Source: DASSFG01 sp035550375
GTDB lineage: Bacteria > Planctomycetota > Planctomycetia > Pirellulales > JAICIG01
DNA length: 64,000 bases
Direction: 5' to 3'
NCBI GenBank assembly: GCA_035550375.1
Contig: DASZPH010000041.1
Coordinates: 1 to 64,000, forward strand
In this document: piece after piece, positions 27,101 through 35,418 of the stretch
Layout of the letters: the number at the start of each line of letters is the position of its first letter
Numbering within the stretch: position 1 is the first letter of the stretch
Made by a program: the position numbers and the translations under genes
Notes under the pieces: model-generated
The model's database searches: none
Told to the model about the DNA's origin: nothing
Seen by the model: only the letters and a program-made list of their open reading frames with translations

Positions 27101-28086
27101 CGGTAAGCCGCGATGCGCGGCACGAGTTTGGCCAGGGTGACGGTTGAGTCGTGCGTGTCGGGGGAGCGGCCGCTCACGCCCGACGCCATGAGAATGGTTC
27201 CGGCCAGCACCGCGGCCGCCTCGAAGAGGGCTTCTTCTCGCGGCAGACTGCCAGGCGAATCGATCCGCTGCTCGAGCGCGCCGAGCGTGATCTCCTGGAC
27301 GACGAACCGGCGATAGCGCCCCTGCGAGTCGAGGCGGTGAGGATCCCACTGGCCAAACTGGTAGTTCGGCCGCTTATTGACGGGATGGTCAAAATCGTAG
27401 GCCCGTGGGTCGAAGGCCAATTCGTCGAGCAGGCCGGGGCTGAAATGGGCCTCTTCCAGAATGTCGGCGTCGGTTGCCTCCAGGATGCCGATCGCCGCGG
27501 CGATCAGCTCGCTGTATTTGCCCGGCGACACGCCCACCCCACGAAGATAGAGGGGGACGGCGGCAACCCATTCGTTCGCATACGGCTCCACATGCTGAGG
27601 CGTGCGCAGAACCGCGATCGGGCGGTGACCGATAAACGAATTGAGCTGCTTGACGGTGGCTTCGACGATGCGCGCGGTCTCCGACCAGGGCGGACCTTGC
27701 TGGAGAACGGCCTCGCAGACGCGGGCCAGAAAAAAGGGCCTGAAAAGATTGTCCGCCGTCTGATGCCACAACAGATCGCGGTGAAAACCCAGGTAGGCTT
27801 TTGGGGCCAGATCGAACGCGATGGCGACCACCGCGTCGGCCTGCTCGGTGTCGGAGAAGGCGGTGGACTGGCCTCGCACCACGGCCAGGCGGTTGAGGAG
27901 CGCAAGCCTGGCGGCCTCCCAGAGCGGTGGTTGACCGGCTTGCGATCTGAGCCACCCCGCAAGCGCGATCAGGTTGCTCTGAAAACGCACATCGGCCGTC
28001 CCAGCCGACAGATTGAGGTATCCGAGCAATTCATCAATCACCGCCTGAGCGTCCGGGCTCACATCTCGCGGATCCGTCAAAGGCAC
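24121..28086 (-). CDS. Very large protein of unknown family (1321 aa)
   Basis: A 1321-residue protein with no signal peptide or membrane helix. It is mostly predicted alpha-helical with many Trp, Arg and Ala residues, so it should be a cytoplasmic scaffold-like protein. An acidic linker of about 70 residues (near 680-750, rich in Asp, Glu, Gly and Ser) separates two helical halves. I see no nucleotide-binding, protease or nuclease motif and do not recognise the family. The GTG start at 28086 has AGAGGCAGGA upstream. It stands alone between the pseudopilin operon and a divergent propeller gene. It is clearly coding, as the frame is uninterrupted over 3.9 kb. Confidence 0.8.
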   Translation of the reverse strand: MPLTDPRDVSPDAQAVIDELLGYLNLSAGTADVRFQSNLIALAGWLRSQAGQPPLWEAARLALLNRLAVVRGQSTAFSDTEQADAVVAIAFDLAPKAYLGFHRDLLWHQTADNLFRPFFLARVCEAVLQQGPPWSETARIVEATVKQLNSFIGHRPIAVLRTPQHVEPYANEWVAAVPLYLRGVGVSPGKYSELIAAAIGILEATDADILEEAHFSPGLLDELAFDPRAYDFDHPVNKRPNYQFGQWDPHRLDSQGRYRRFVVQEITLGALEQRIDSPGSLPREEALFEAAAVLAGTILMASGVSGRSPDTHDSTVTLAKLVPRIAAYRDEFYRRLLAGLPGPHGDRLRQEAAAQHQPLAAARQHLNQFLARLRAAQLQHVHLAQIFARMGYPQASTRQAEIVAVPSARLLCEISGRLTAGHHALDRRQPAEAADLLPGIEDLLTRAVQCGALVDPWNILGFQGQFSLFPAIENSVRDHRVDVLIQVVRQIFGLYARTWGDLAALGDAARCEQLSAGFKKLAHWWDRFATVEVGGVEHVSGREAHQSAAHVAQSLAAWRTGGAAAGNIAFWRDQVENFDSAKAYALVVAPLLDQADLTASMALLMQWVARSQEVPLTDGDHSFQSLALRWFALAGRAEPGPGASSVNGWPLAKKFLDYLEANAEAYWEVPEFDLAAGRNRSADSESPAAADGPAGDSLTDEGTGDENLFRAAYDEMTYRDSTDDGFDADMLEGRGGATDFELDAEAERIGQRLEFLLMVARLWKRACGQAMRAPASDEKDETLRIWCGRAADNRRRLSELLSAVHRFSLPRPIGTQESLVEYDRRRMVKETLLAKIVIATVETSSAELWLSASVEAAFPHESPDWKRSAADVLRPMFRGRVEEVREAFPRLLAALGDQPILYVPLSRQGDPMQIVSAKMIQQLLHTLLRGLVRLGLLCQTGQLIAAAQSMEHRRPAGEGAVTEFDRLFEVGFRGIAETLVTVAAESNRQAEAAGREAEVSDAELTDVLQAATEPLLKRWLAHSRTLRLSVIERLSDQDRWESVKTFVERYGREIFTPRFMNLGNLRGILHRGVDAHLKQIEDDPELADEWPLFGDLDRTIPRSSAIEQLTLVIESIVENYAEFKDFNSTTTQSDRGDLLHVLLDLLRLKMSYERVAWNIKPVVVVHDALARRGWPSAAELWRRGLAQRTAHIADWHLKRLADLNKKYGIRLPTIGDRLAERFVRPLAIDRIRALVCPAIEDARRGRKGDWFALLEQELTEFTDNPSGSGLDVPAWLIALEEEESRCEREDEQGRESADLEPPVPRLPLTWDEVQGQVSKEE

Positions 28087-28334
28087 GATCCTGCCTCTCT
28101 GCGTGTGTTCGCTGCCGATAAGTCCAGAGTTGCCAAGGGAAAAACTTCATGCGTCTGCCGCCTCTTCTGGTTATCATAGGAAGCATAGCGCCCCTTCGCT
28201 ATCCGCTGTCGGGCGGTCCAGCCAGCGCCCCAGGGATCGCGACTTGACAAGAGGGGACATCGTTTGGTCGTGTGCAACTCAGCAATCGTCAAATCAGAAT
28301 CTCCGTCAGCAAGTTTCGGCTTTTTGAGGAAGAA

Positions 28335-29633
28335 ATGATGTACCGTCTGATCGTCGGCCTGGCGGCAGCCACCTCATTTTGCGTGCCGGCAACGGCTCTT
28401 GCGGCCCGCCCGCTGCCAAACGTGGTTTCACAGCACGCGGCGCAGCGGTGGGGCCTGGAGCGTGCCTGGGCCACCCAGGTCGAATTAGACCCGTCGCGGG
28501 GGCGCATTGCCCACATTTCTCTAGAGAGCGGACTCCTGATGGTGCAAACCGATCAGGCCGCGGTTCACGTACTCGACGCCGAAACCCGCCGGACGCTCTG
28601 GGTGGGGCACATCGGTCAACCGGGCGCGGTCACCACGCCGCCGGCGGCCAGCGACAAATTTGTCGTCTCGACTAACGGCAGCATCCTCTGTCTGTTCGAT
28701 CGGGCCAACGGGAAGGTGCTTTGGACGCGAAAAATGGCCAGCGTGCCGACCGCGGGTCCGGCGATCAGCAGCGATCGCATCTATGTGCCGCTCGTGAGCG
28801 GCATGCTCAGCACCTATCGGCTGCCCAATCCAAACCGCATTAAGGAGGAAACGCCCAGCGAGCAGAAGCTCAAGGACAACGCGCTCAATTACATGGGCAA
28901 GGGAATCGCGTATGCCGCTCCGATCCTCGCGCTCGGCAACGTGGTCTGGGGAACCGACGCGGGAAATGTCTACGGGGTTACACCCGACGAGTTGCTGGCC
29001 GTCTACCGTTTCAAGGCCAAGAACTCGGTGATGGCGGGTCTCGCGCATCGGGATTCGTACATCTATGCCGCTTCGAGGGACGGCTACATCTACGCCCTGA
29101 ACCGAAGAGGGGCGCCGCGGTGGCAGTTCTCCATCGGCAATCCCATTGTGGAGACGCCCATGGCGACCAGCGATGGCGTGTACGTCATTCCCGAAACCGG
29201 AGGCATTTACAAGTTGGCGCTGCAAACCGGCGAAGAGTTGTGGTCCTCCCCCAGCGTCTTCAAGTTTATCGCCGCCAGCCCGACGCGGCTCTACACTGCC
29301 GACTCGGCCGGCCGGATGCTCATTTTGGATTCGCAGACCGGCACGCGCCTGGGAATGATGTCGACGGAGAATCTGCCGATCCAGGTGTTCAATCGTGACA
29401 ACGACCGGATCTACCTCGCTACCCCCACGGGCCTCGTGCAGTGTCTGCACGAGGTGGCGCTTAAGGAGCCGGCGTCGTGGCACGTCGAAGCCAGTTTGAG
29501 CGAGGACGAGGAAGGCAAGGGAAAGAAGCCGGATAAATCGAAACCGGCCAAGCCCGCAGCCGACGATGGAACCGATCCGTTCGGCACCCAAGGCGATGAC
29601 GGCGATGAGGAGAAGATGGAAGACGACAATTAG
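28335..29633 (+). CDS. Secreted PQQ-type beta-propeller protein
   Basis: About 432 residues from the ATG at 28335 (a second ATG follows at once), with GAGGA 4 nt upstream. The longer frame to 28272 adds a non-protein-like stretch. The signal peptide is RLIVGLAAATSFCVPATALA. The body has PQQ-enzyme-like/BamB-like blades, such as AVHVLDAETRRTLWVGHIG, GSILCLFDRANGKVLWTRKM, GYIYALNRRGAPRWQFSIG and IYKLALQTGEELWSSP. The C-terminus is acidic and lysine-rich (about 385-432), a likely disordered tail. No PQQ ligands are evident, so a scaffolding role is more likely than catalysis. purH starts 75 bp downstream on the same strand. Confidence 0.85.
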   Translation: MMYRLIVGLAAATSFCVPATALAARPLPNVVSQHAAQRWGLERAWATQVELDPSRGRIAHISLESGLLMVQTDQAAVHVLDAETRRTLWVGHIGQPGAVTTPPAASDKFVVSTNGSILCLFDRANGKVLWTRKMASVPTAGPAISSDRIYVPLVSGMLSTYRLPNPNRIKEETPSEQKLKDNALNYMGKGIAYAAPILALGNVVWGTDAGNVYGVTPDELLAVYRFKAKNSVMAGLAHRDSYIYAASRDGYIYALNRRGAPRWQFSIGNPIVETPMATSDGVYVIPETGGIYKLALQTGEELWSSPSVFKFIAASPTRLYTADSAGRMLILDSQTGTRLGMMSTENLPIQVFNRDNDRIYLATPTGLVQCLHEVALKEPASWHVEASLSEDEEGKGKKPDKSKPAKPAADDGTDPFGTQGDDGDEEKMEDDN

Positions 29634-29708
29634 GAGAAACGGCCGGGTTTCGTCCGGAGGCCGCTTGATCTTCCGCGTTTCAGACAAAAAGGAATTCGTC
29701 AGCAAGCA

Positions 29709-31280
29709 ATGGAGTCGCCTCGAATCGAACGAGCGCTCGTCAGCGTCAGCGAGAAGCTCGGCCTGGCTGAGTTTGCCCGCGGCCTGATCGCGGCCGGGGT
29801 CGAGCTTTACAGCACCGGCGGCACGCGCCGCTTTCTGGAGGACCAGGGCCTGCCGGTGAGCGACGTCTCGGCTTACACCGGCTTTCCGGAGATGCTCGAC
29901 GGGCGGGTGAAAACCCTCCACCCCAAAGTCCACGGCGGCATTCTCTGCCGCCGCGACCGGGCCGACGACATGCAGGCAATCGGCGACCACGGCATCAAGA
30001 CCTTTGACCTGGTGGTGGTGAATCTTTATCCGTTTGCCGCGACGATCGCCAGGCCGGACGTGAGCGACGAAGAGGCGATCGAGCAGATCGACATTGGCGG
30101 TCCGTCGCTGGTGCGGGCCGCGGCCAAGAACCACGCTTTTGTGACGGTGGTCACCAGCCCCGATCAGTACGCGTCGGTGCTGGAACAAGTAACCCGTCAA
30201 GGCACGACCTCCCTCGAACTTCGCCGACGCCTGGCGGGGGAGGCTTTTGAGCATACGGCCCGTTACGATCGGGCGATCGCCGACTATTTCGCGCGCGGCG
30301 CGGCCGGCGGGGACGTTTTCCCCGCAAATTGGCATCTTCACCTGACGCGCAAAGAAGTGTTGCGCTACGGCGAGAACCCGCACCAGCGCGGGGCCTTGTA
30401 TGGCGGGCAGGACGCGGCCGGCGCCAACCTGGTTTCCGCCCGGCAACTCCACGGCAAGGATCTGTCGTACAACAACCTGCTTGACCTGGATAGTGGCCTG
30501 GCGATCGTGCGGTCGTTCGAGAGACCTGCGGCGGTGGTCATCAAGCACAACAACCCCTGCGGCGCGTCGATGGCCGACGAGTTGGCTGCGGCCACACGTC
30601 GGGCGCTGGACGGCGATCCGGTCAGCGCTTTTGGGTCGGTGCTCGGCTTCAACCGTCCGCTCGACGCCGCTTCGGCCGAGGTGCTGGCGGAGCCGGGCCG
30701 ATTTGTAGAAGCCGTCGTGGCTCCCGGTTTTGCCCCCGACGCCGTGGAAATCCTTACCACGCGGCCCAAGTGGAAAGCCAATGTGCGGTTGATGGACGTC
30801 GGCCCGCTTGAGGCCGTTCGGCCGCGCTGGGACTTCCGCCCCTTGGCTGGCGGAATGCTCGTGCAGGAAGCCGACATCCTGGCCGATGCGGAAGACCAGT
30901 GGAAAACGGTGACGCGCCGCGAGCCGAGCGAGGAACAGCGGAGGGAGTTGCGATTCGCCTGGGCGCTGGTGCGTCACGTTAAGTCGAACGCCATCGTGGT
31001 CACCAAGAACGAGACGGCGCTGGGGGTCGGTGCCGGGCAAATGAGCCGTGTCGATTCCGTGAAAATCGCGCTGGAGAAGGCCGGTGATCGTGGGCGCGGC
31101 GCCGTGCTCGGCTCGGACGCCTTCTTTCCCTTTGCCGATTCGATTGTGGCGGCCGCGGCGGCGGGCATTACGGCGGTGATCCAGCCGGGTGGCTCGCGGA
31201 ACGACGATGAAGTGATCGCGGCCTGCGACGAACACGGCCTGGCTATGATCTTCACCGGACGACGGCACTTCAAACACTGA
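29709..31280 (+). CDS. purH: Bifunctional AICAR formyltransferase / IMP cyclohydrolase
   Basis: A 523-residue protein. The IMP cyclohydrolase half starts with RALVSVSEKLGLAEFARGL and has LYSTGGTRRFLED and GRVKTLHPKVHGGILCRRD. The AICAR transformylase half has RYGENPHQRGALYGG, AVVIKHNNPCGASMAD and the C-terminal QPGGSRNDDEVIAACDEHG. It carries out the last two steps of de novo purine synthesis: formylation of AICAR with 10-formyl-THF and ring closure to IMP. The length fits the family. It is possibly co-transcribed with the propeller gene. Confidence 0.97.
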   Translation: MESPRIERALVSVSEKLGLAEFARGLIAAGVELYSTGGTRRFLEDQGLPVSDVSAYTGFPEMLDGRVKTLHPKVHGGILCRRDRADDMQAIGDHGIKTFDLVVVNLYPFAATIARPDVSDEEAIEQIDIGGPSLVRAAAKNHAFVTVVTSPDQYASVLEQVTRQGTTSLELRRRLAGEAFEHTARYDRAIADYFARGAAGGDVFPANWHLHLTRKEVLRYGENPHQRGALYGGQDAAGANLVSARQLHGKDLSYNNLLDLDSGLAIVRSFERPAAVVIKHNNPCGASMADELAAATRRALDGDPVSAFGSVLGFNRPLDAASAEVLAEPGRFVEAVVAPGFAPDAVEILTTRPKWKANVRLMDVGPLEAVRPRWDFRPLAGGMLVQEADILADAEDQWKTVTRREPSEEQRRELRFAWALVRHVKSNAIVVTKNETALGVGAGQMSRVDSVKIALEKAGDRGRGAVLGSDAFFPFADSIVAAAAAGITAVIQPGGSRNDDEVIAACDEHGLAMIFTGRRHFKH

Positions 31281-31289
31281 CGGTGCTTG

Positions 31290-31784
31290 TCACCGGACAA
31301 TGCTGCAGTTGGGAAGCGCGTGGTGCAGTTCCGCGACTCCCGCATCGGTCAACTGCGTGTAGCGAACATTCAGCTCACGTAGCTCCGACAGTGGCTTGAC
31401 CCAAGCGAGGTCGACGTCGCCGATCGGAAGGCCTTCGAGGCTCAAGCGCCTGAGCCCCCGTAGCTGGGCCAACAACGCCAGCGCTTTTCGGGCACGTTCC
31501 GGATCGAGCATGAGCTGGCGAGAATGCTGAAAGCCGATGTATTCGACGGGTTCTCGGTACGCCGCGCCCAAGAGACGCTCCTCCCAGTCCGATTCGCGGC
31601 GACCATTAAATCCCGGCTTGGGGTCCTTATGAAGGACGGCCACGTGCAGCTTCCGAAGCTCCGTCACGGCCAGGCCTTGCTGGCGGGCCTGATCGACCTG
31701 CCAGGCGAACGCGACGCTGAGCAAGGCCACCCCGACGAGCAGCGTGCGAAGCGAGAACTGCCCCCAACGACGCATTGGCCTCAT
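31290..31784 (-). CDS. Membrane-anchored leucine-rich-repeat-like protein
   Basis: About 164 residues. The N-terminal helix (RWGQFSLRTLLVGVALLSVA) is the planctomycete leader often written FSLRTLLV. The C-terminal half has leucine-rich-repeat-like rhythm: LRGLRRLSLEGLPIGDVDLA, then LSELRELNVRYTQLTDAGVA. The frame is open to a GTG at 31793, but the ATG at 31784 overlaps the stop of the WD40 gene in an ATGA, so it is preferred. It ends 10 bp from the end of purH, convergently. The ligand is unknown. Confidence 0.72.
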   Translation of the reverse strand: MRPMRRWGQFSLRTLLVGVALLSVAFAWQVDQARQQGLAVTELRKLHVAVLHKDPKPGFNGRRESDWEERLLGAAYREPVEYIGFQHSRQLMLDPERARKALALLAQLRGLRRLSLEGLPIGDVDLAWVKPLSELRELNVRYTQLTDAGVAELHHALPNCSIVR

Positions 31785-32797
31785 CGCTGCCACGACCAGT
31801 TTTCCTCGCGCGTATCCAGGTTGATTACTTTGATCCGGTCATCCCAGCCGCCGAACGCCAGCCGTTTTCCATCCGGCGAAATCGCGACGCCGAAAACCAG
31901 TTCATTGCCCCCGTCGAGCGTCTCCGCAAGCTTGGGGTTTGCGAAATCGGCCACGTCCCAAATGCGCACCGAGCGATCCATGCCGCAACTGACCAACCGC
32001 TTTCCGTCAGGCGAGAAACACAAATCGGTGACGCTGCCCCGGGCGTGTCCCACGAGGCGGTGAATTTCCTCGCCCGTCCCAACATCGAAGACCCGAATCA
32101 CCGAATCGCCGCAACCGGTCAGGACGTGTTTGTTATCGACGCTAAAGACGGCGCCGTTCAGGTCGGCCGGGTGCTGCAAATCGTGCAACACCTCGAAATT
32201 CTCCATGTCGAGCACGTGCGCGATTCGGTCTTGGCCGCAAGTACACAAAGTCTTGCCGTCGGGTGAAATCGCCATACCCCAGATTCCGTTCGCATGCAGC
32301 TTCTTCCACGCGTGCAACTCCTTTTTCGACGGCAGCTCAAACACATGCACTGAGCCATCCCCCACCGCCGCAACGAGCCGCTGCTCGTCAGGCGAGAATT
32401 GCAACACCTCGACGTTGCCCGGCAGTTTTATCTCGGCCGTTCGCTTGCCGCCTTCAGCGTCGTAGAAGTAAAGCATCCCGCCGTAATCGCCCGACACGAA
32501 GAACTTCCCTTGCGGAGCCCAGGCGACAGTCCTCACTCCGCGTTCGGTCGGAATCACAAATTTCGGCTGGCCCGTCTCTGCTTCCCAGACGCGTACCTCC
32601 CCTCCCTCGTTCGCGTTCCAATGTCCGTGTGCCGTGATGAGCCATCTCCCGTCGGGAGAGTACCGCGGAAACCAGACGAGCCGCACAACTTTACCGTCTT
32701 GTCTTGCACCCGTCCCATCCTGGGCATACAGCACCGCTTGGGCCAGAAAGGCAGCGGCGATAACGAGCGCACCGGGGAACGGCTTGATTCGGTTCAT
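31781..32797 (-). CDS. Secreted WD40-repeat protein
   Basis: About 338 residues with a signal peptide (NRIKPFPGALVIAAAFLAQA). Seven WD40-type blades are marked by YSPDGRW, APQGKFFVS, SPDEQRLVA, SPDGKTLCT, SVDNKHVLT, SPDGKRLVS and SPDGKRLAF. VRIWDVADF is a full WD end. That number makes one closed propeller. The start is set at 32797, the Met before the signal peptide, because the frame upstream to 33073 has no protein-like character. The next gene overlaps its stop in an ATGA. A binding or scaffold role in the envelope is likely. Confidence 0.85.
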   Translation of the reverse strand: MNRIKPFPGALVIAAAFLAQAVLYAQDGTGARQDGKVVRLVWFPRYSPDGRWLITAHGHWNANEGGEVRVWEAETGQPKFVIPTERGVRTVAWAPQGKFFVSGDYGGMLYFYDAEGGKRTAEIKLPGNVEVLQFSPDEQRLVAAVGDGSVHVFELPSKKELHAWKKLHANGIWGMAISPDGKTLCTCGQDRIAHVLDMENFEVLHDLQHPADLNGAVFSVDNKHVLTGCGDSVIRVFDVGTGEEIHRLVGHARGSVTDLCFSPDGKRLVSCGMDRSVRIWDVADFANPKLAETLDGGNELVFGVAISPDGKRLAFGGWDDRIKVINLDTREENWSWQR

Positions 32798-33063
32798 GAG
32801 GGGACTCCCAATCATTATGGTGCAAAACCCCAAAATACAGACATGGCGTCTTGATTTCAAGCAGACGATCGGCAGCCCGCGAATCAGCGAAAGGCGCCAT
32901 CGCCCGCGCGGCGCATTTGGCGGAACTGGCCCTGGAATTGCAAGCCTCGAGCGGATTGCCGTGAAACTTCTTGGCCTTAGCGGGCGGTTGTCCGCAACGG
33001 GTGGGCTGAATCGGGCCAAGGCGCGGCGAAACCGCACATCACCCTGACATGTCGGAGACTGCC

Positions 33064-33363
33064 ATGAAAACATCGTTCGCGTTGGCCGCCAGCCTGTCCA
33101 CGATTCTTTTGCTCGGCTGTCAAAACAGTTCCCCGCCAGCCGCTGTGCGGGACCAATCGCGGGCCGCCCAGCCGCTGGCTAGTACGTCGCAACCGGAAGT
33201 CACGGAGACTGGTGCGGGGGCCGAATCGCAAACCGAGGACGATCAACCCGACGATCCCGGCATGACGACGGCTCACGACAAGACCCTGAAACAAGAAGAG
33301 CCGTCGGGCGATGAGAGTTCGCGTGCCGGCCCCAATGAAGGCGACGCCGAACCGCCGCAGTAG
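33064..33363 (+). CDS. Small lipoprotein, acidic disordered
   Basis: About 99 residues from the ATG at 33064. The lipobox LLLGC (after TSFALAASLSTI) puts the lipidated Cys near residue 19. The rest is rich in Ser, Pro, Glu, Asp and Gln and has no domain, so it is likely a disordered envelope tether. It is divergent from the WD40 gene and convergent with the Spy-like gene. Function unknown. Confidence 0.7.
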   Translation: MKTSFALAASLSTILLLGCQNSSPPAAVRDQSRAAQPLASTSQPEVTETGAGAESQTEDDQPDDPGMTTAHDKTLKQEEPSGDESSRAGPNEGDAEPPQ

Positions 33364-33380
33364 ACCGCCAAGATTGAATT

Positions 33381-33398
33381 CCCCCGGGCACGCGGGGG
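33381..33398. terminator. GC-rich hairpin between convergent genes
   Basis: CCCCCG at 33381-33386 pairs with CGGGGG at 33393-33398 over 6 nt. It lies 17 bp after the lipoprotein stop and 48 bp after the stop of the Spy-like gene on the other strand, so it could end transcription from both sides. There is no T-run, so this is a weak call. Confidence 0.4.
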
Positions 33399-33446
33399 CG
33401 TCTTGCGAATGGATCTCGACCCGACCTATGGGAGTATCGGATCGTG

Positions 33447-33980
33447 CTATTGGCTGCGATCCCCTGCGCCGTCGGCCTTTGCTTCCGATGTCCTGGGAGT
33501 CTTCGTCTGTTTCGCGGAGCCGGGTTTCTGGGTGCGGCCGTTTGTCGGACAAACGCGCTTTCGCCGTTCTTCGAGCCAGGCGTGCCATTGAACGCTCTGC
33601 TGGTCGTCGAGGACCGCGTTGACCTGATCCTCCATCTGTTTGAACTGCTCGCGAATCGCCTTGAAGAAAACCTCCCTGCGCAACCGGTCGAGCGCGGCCA
33701 GGTGGTCTTTCATGATCTGGTCGACTTGCGCGGTCTGTTCCTCGCTGAGTGACAGCTTCTCTTCCAACTCAGCGACAATCTTCCGGCACCAATCGGGTAC
33801 CGGACGGGGCTGCTCGCTCTCTTTGATACGGCGGTTGACCACCATCAGCGTCGATCCGCTGCCGATCACACCGCCAGAGAAGAACACGGCCACCATCATG
33901 CCGAGCAGGATGCGGCGCGGACGCCGCCCGCCGCCGGCGGCAGCATGCGGAACGTAGGTGGGGGCTTCGAGGGTGCTCAT
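33447..33980 (-). CDS. Spy/CpxP-like membrane-anchored protein (possible metal sensor)
   Basis: About 177 residues from the ATG at 33980. The start of the frame at 34043 would run into the upstream gene. A short cytoplasmic tail and one membrane helix (ILLGMMVAVFFSGGVIGSGS) are followed by a charged helical domain, WCRKIVAELEEKLSLSEEQ and QVDQIMKDHLAALDRLRREV, with the LSLSEEQ-type start of Spy/CpxP and CnrX-like domains. These detect misfolded proteins or metal ions in the periplasm. It overlaps the small membrane gene upstream in an ATGA and belongs to the sigma-factor operon. Confidence 0.72.
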   Translation of the reverse strand: MSTLEAPTYVPHAAAGGGRRPRRILLGMMVAVFFSGGVIGSGSTLMVVNRRIKESEQPRPVPDWCRKIVAELEEKLSLSEEQTAQVDQIMKDHLAALDRLRREVFFKAIREQFKQMEDQVNAVLDDQQSVQWHAWLEERRKRVCPTNGRTQKPGSAKQTKTPRTSEAKADGAGDRSQ

Positions 33981-34267
33981 TCGAAAATTGCACTCAATGG
34001 TTTGCAGAACGCGACCAGCGGATCCTGAACCGATTCCCAGCACGGCAGAGCAAAGAAGGCGACCAGCACGGCGGCCGCTAGCGAAAAGCCGGCGAACGCC
34101 AGCAGCGGCGAGTCGGCCCAGAGCGAGGTGGCGACCCGACGACCCGGCAACGACAGCCCGGCGAGCGATTGAACCGTGCCGACCACCTTCGCCGACACGT
34201 CGATTCGCGGGGCGCGATCCGCGCGGGCCGCTTCGACAAGCCGTTCAAATCGTTCCAGGTTGCTCAT
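33977..34267 (-). CDS. Small one-helix membrane protein, possible anti-sigma factor
   Basis: A 96-residue protein: about 50 cytoplasmic residues (MSNLERFERLVEAARADRAP), one membrane helix (LLAFAGFSLAAAVLVAFFA, near 55-73) and a short tail. Its size and layout match small anti-sigma factors such as CnrY, and it lies between the ECF sigma gene (76 bp upstream) and the Spy-like gene (4-bp overlap). No zinc-binding anti-sigma motif (H-x3-C-x2-C) is present, so it would be a CnrY-type rather than a ZAS-type protein. The role is inferred from context. Confidence 0.6.
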   Translation of the reverse strand: MSNLERFERLVEAARADRAPRIDVSAKVVGTVQSLAGLSLPGRRVATSLWADSPLLAFAGFSLAAAVLVAFFALPCWESVQDPLVAFCKPLSAIFE

Positions 34268-34343
34268 GGATCTCCTACCGTCGTCTTGCCGGCTGCCTCT
34301 CGGTCTTTTGCCTCTCCCGTTCGTGCCTCTCCGTTCCAGCCTG

Positions 34344-35129
34344 TCAGTCGTCCAGCAGAGAGGCGTCGATTTGCCTCTCGTCTAGCAGCTTTTTCAGTTT
34401 CTTTCGAGCGCGGTGGGCCTGCACCTTGACCATCGTCTGGCTCCAGCCCGCCAGCTCGGCGGCTTCCGCCACCGAGCAGTCTTCCAGGTAAATCAATGTC
34501 AGCACTAACCGGTCGCGCGGCGGCAATTCCACCAGCAGGCTGTGTACGACACTCGCGGCCTGCTCCGCCGTGTCGGTGTTGGCAGGCTCGACGCTCCGGT
34601 GCCAGTCCTGAATCTGCACGCTCGACTGCCGCCGCAGCCGCGCTTGTTGTTTCCAATATCGGTAACCGACGCGGGTGGCGATGCGTCGCAGCCAGTGCAG
34701 GAACGGGGCTCGCCCCTTGTATGCTCGCAAGCTCACATACGCTTCGACGAACACCTCGTGGACCAACTGCTCACAGTCGGCCCGCTGCCGGCTCAGGCGC
34801 CACATCTGCGCCGTGATCTGTTCTTGATATCGGCTGACGATGCGCCCGTAAGCGTGTCCATCGCCGTTCAACGTCCCAGTAATATCCGACCAGTCGACTT
34901 CAGACACCGGCGACGCATCATCGGCTTCGTGAGACAAACTGGTCAGATCAAGGGTCCCAAGCCCGCTTGCGGCCAAAACGCTCCAACCCGCAGACGAGCC
35001 ACTCGCCGCCGCGAACGGCGGACTCGCGTCATCTGCCGCCCGTGTGCGCAACCTGCCGGCCCAGGCCCTCAACAATCGGCCAAGCTCGTTCACAGGATCA
35101 CTTGGCCATGGCGCGGCTAGTGCTGCCAT
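34344..35129 (-). CDS. ECF-type RNA polymerase sigma factor
   Basis: Up to 261 residues. Region 2 is YGRIVSRYQEQITAQMWRL and EQLVHEVFVEAYVSLRAYKG. Region 4 is LLVELPPRDRLVLTLIYLED followed by the helix-turn-helix SVAEAAELAGWSQTMVKVQA and HRARKKLKKLL. The first 85 residues are Ala/Ser/Arg-rich and look unlike the family, so the true start may be internal; the Met codon at 35129 is the first available. It starts the operon with the small membrane protein and the Spy-like protein. It probably reads an envelope signal through them. Confidence 0.85.
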   Translation of the reverse strand: MAALAAPWPSDPVNELGRLLRAWAGRLRTRAADDASPPFAAASGSSAGWSVLAASGLGTLDLTSLSHEADDASPVSEVDWSDITGTLNGDGHAYGRIVSRYQEQITAQMWRLSRQRADCEQLVHEVFVEAYVSLRAYKGRAPFLHWLRRIATRVGYRYWKQQARLRRQSSVQIQDWHRSVEPANTDTAEQAASVVHSLLVELPPRDRLVLTLIYLEDCSVAEAAELAGWSQTMVKVQAHRARKKLKKLLDERQIDASLLDD

Positions 35130-35287
35130 ACGGCTTTCGTCTCGGTCTAGGGTGTCCGCACGCCTTGTGCCGTTTCCCCCGCTTCCGTCCGCTGCGTCGC
35201 CCCGGTTGGGGTATCGAGCTAAATCATTGCGCTATCGACAGGTTAGTGTAGCCGTTTCGCCAGCAAGTTACAGCTAGCATCTTGTTG

Positions 35288-35312
35288 AGATCCCCTCTGC
35301 AAGAGGGGGTCT
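35288..35312. repeat. Hairpin with 11-bp stem
   Basis: AGATCCCCTCT at 35288-35298 pairs with AGAGGGGGTCT at 35302-35312 over a 3-nt loop; one pair is G-U on the plus strand. It lies in the divergent gap upstream of both genes. There is no T-run, so it is a structured element of unknown role. Confidence 0.5.
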
Positions 35313-35353
35313 GCCTGGGCCCCGCTCGCGCCGCATCCTGCTCATAAGTAAAA

Positions 35354-35418
35354 GCCGCTCCCTGGGTGGCGAACGGTACTACCGGGAATAGTCCGCGACG
35401 ACCACGGCAGGGAGCGGC
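35354..35418. repeat. Perfect 11-bp inverted repeat, 43-nt spacer
   Basis: GCCGCTCCCTG at 35354-35364 and CAGGGAGCGGC at 35408-35418 are exact reverse complements. The spacer is GC-rich and not coding. It may be the end of a mobile element or a binding site. A minus-strand 17-codon frame ends just outside it. Whether it is repeated in the genome is unknown. Confidence 0.55.

Noticed and set aside
28521..31277. A 918-codon minus-strand frame across the propeller gene and purH
   Set aside because: It is antisense to two well-supported genes, crosses their boundary, and has no protein-like composition or domain. High GC makes such shadow frames common.
33049..33063. Start of the lipoprotein at 33049
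   Set aside because: The five extra residues precede a normal lipoprotein signal; the ATG at 33064 fits the signal-peptide length.
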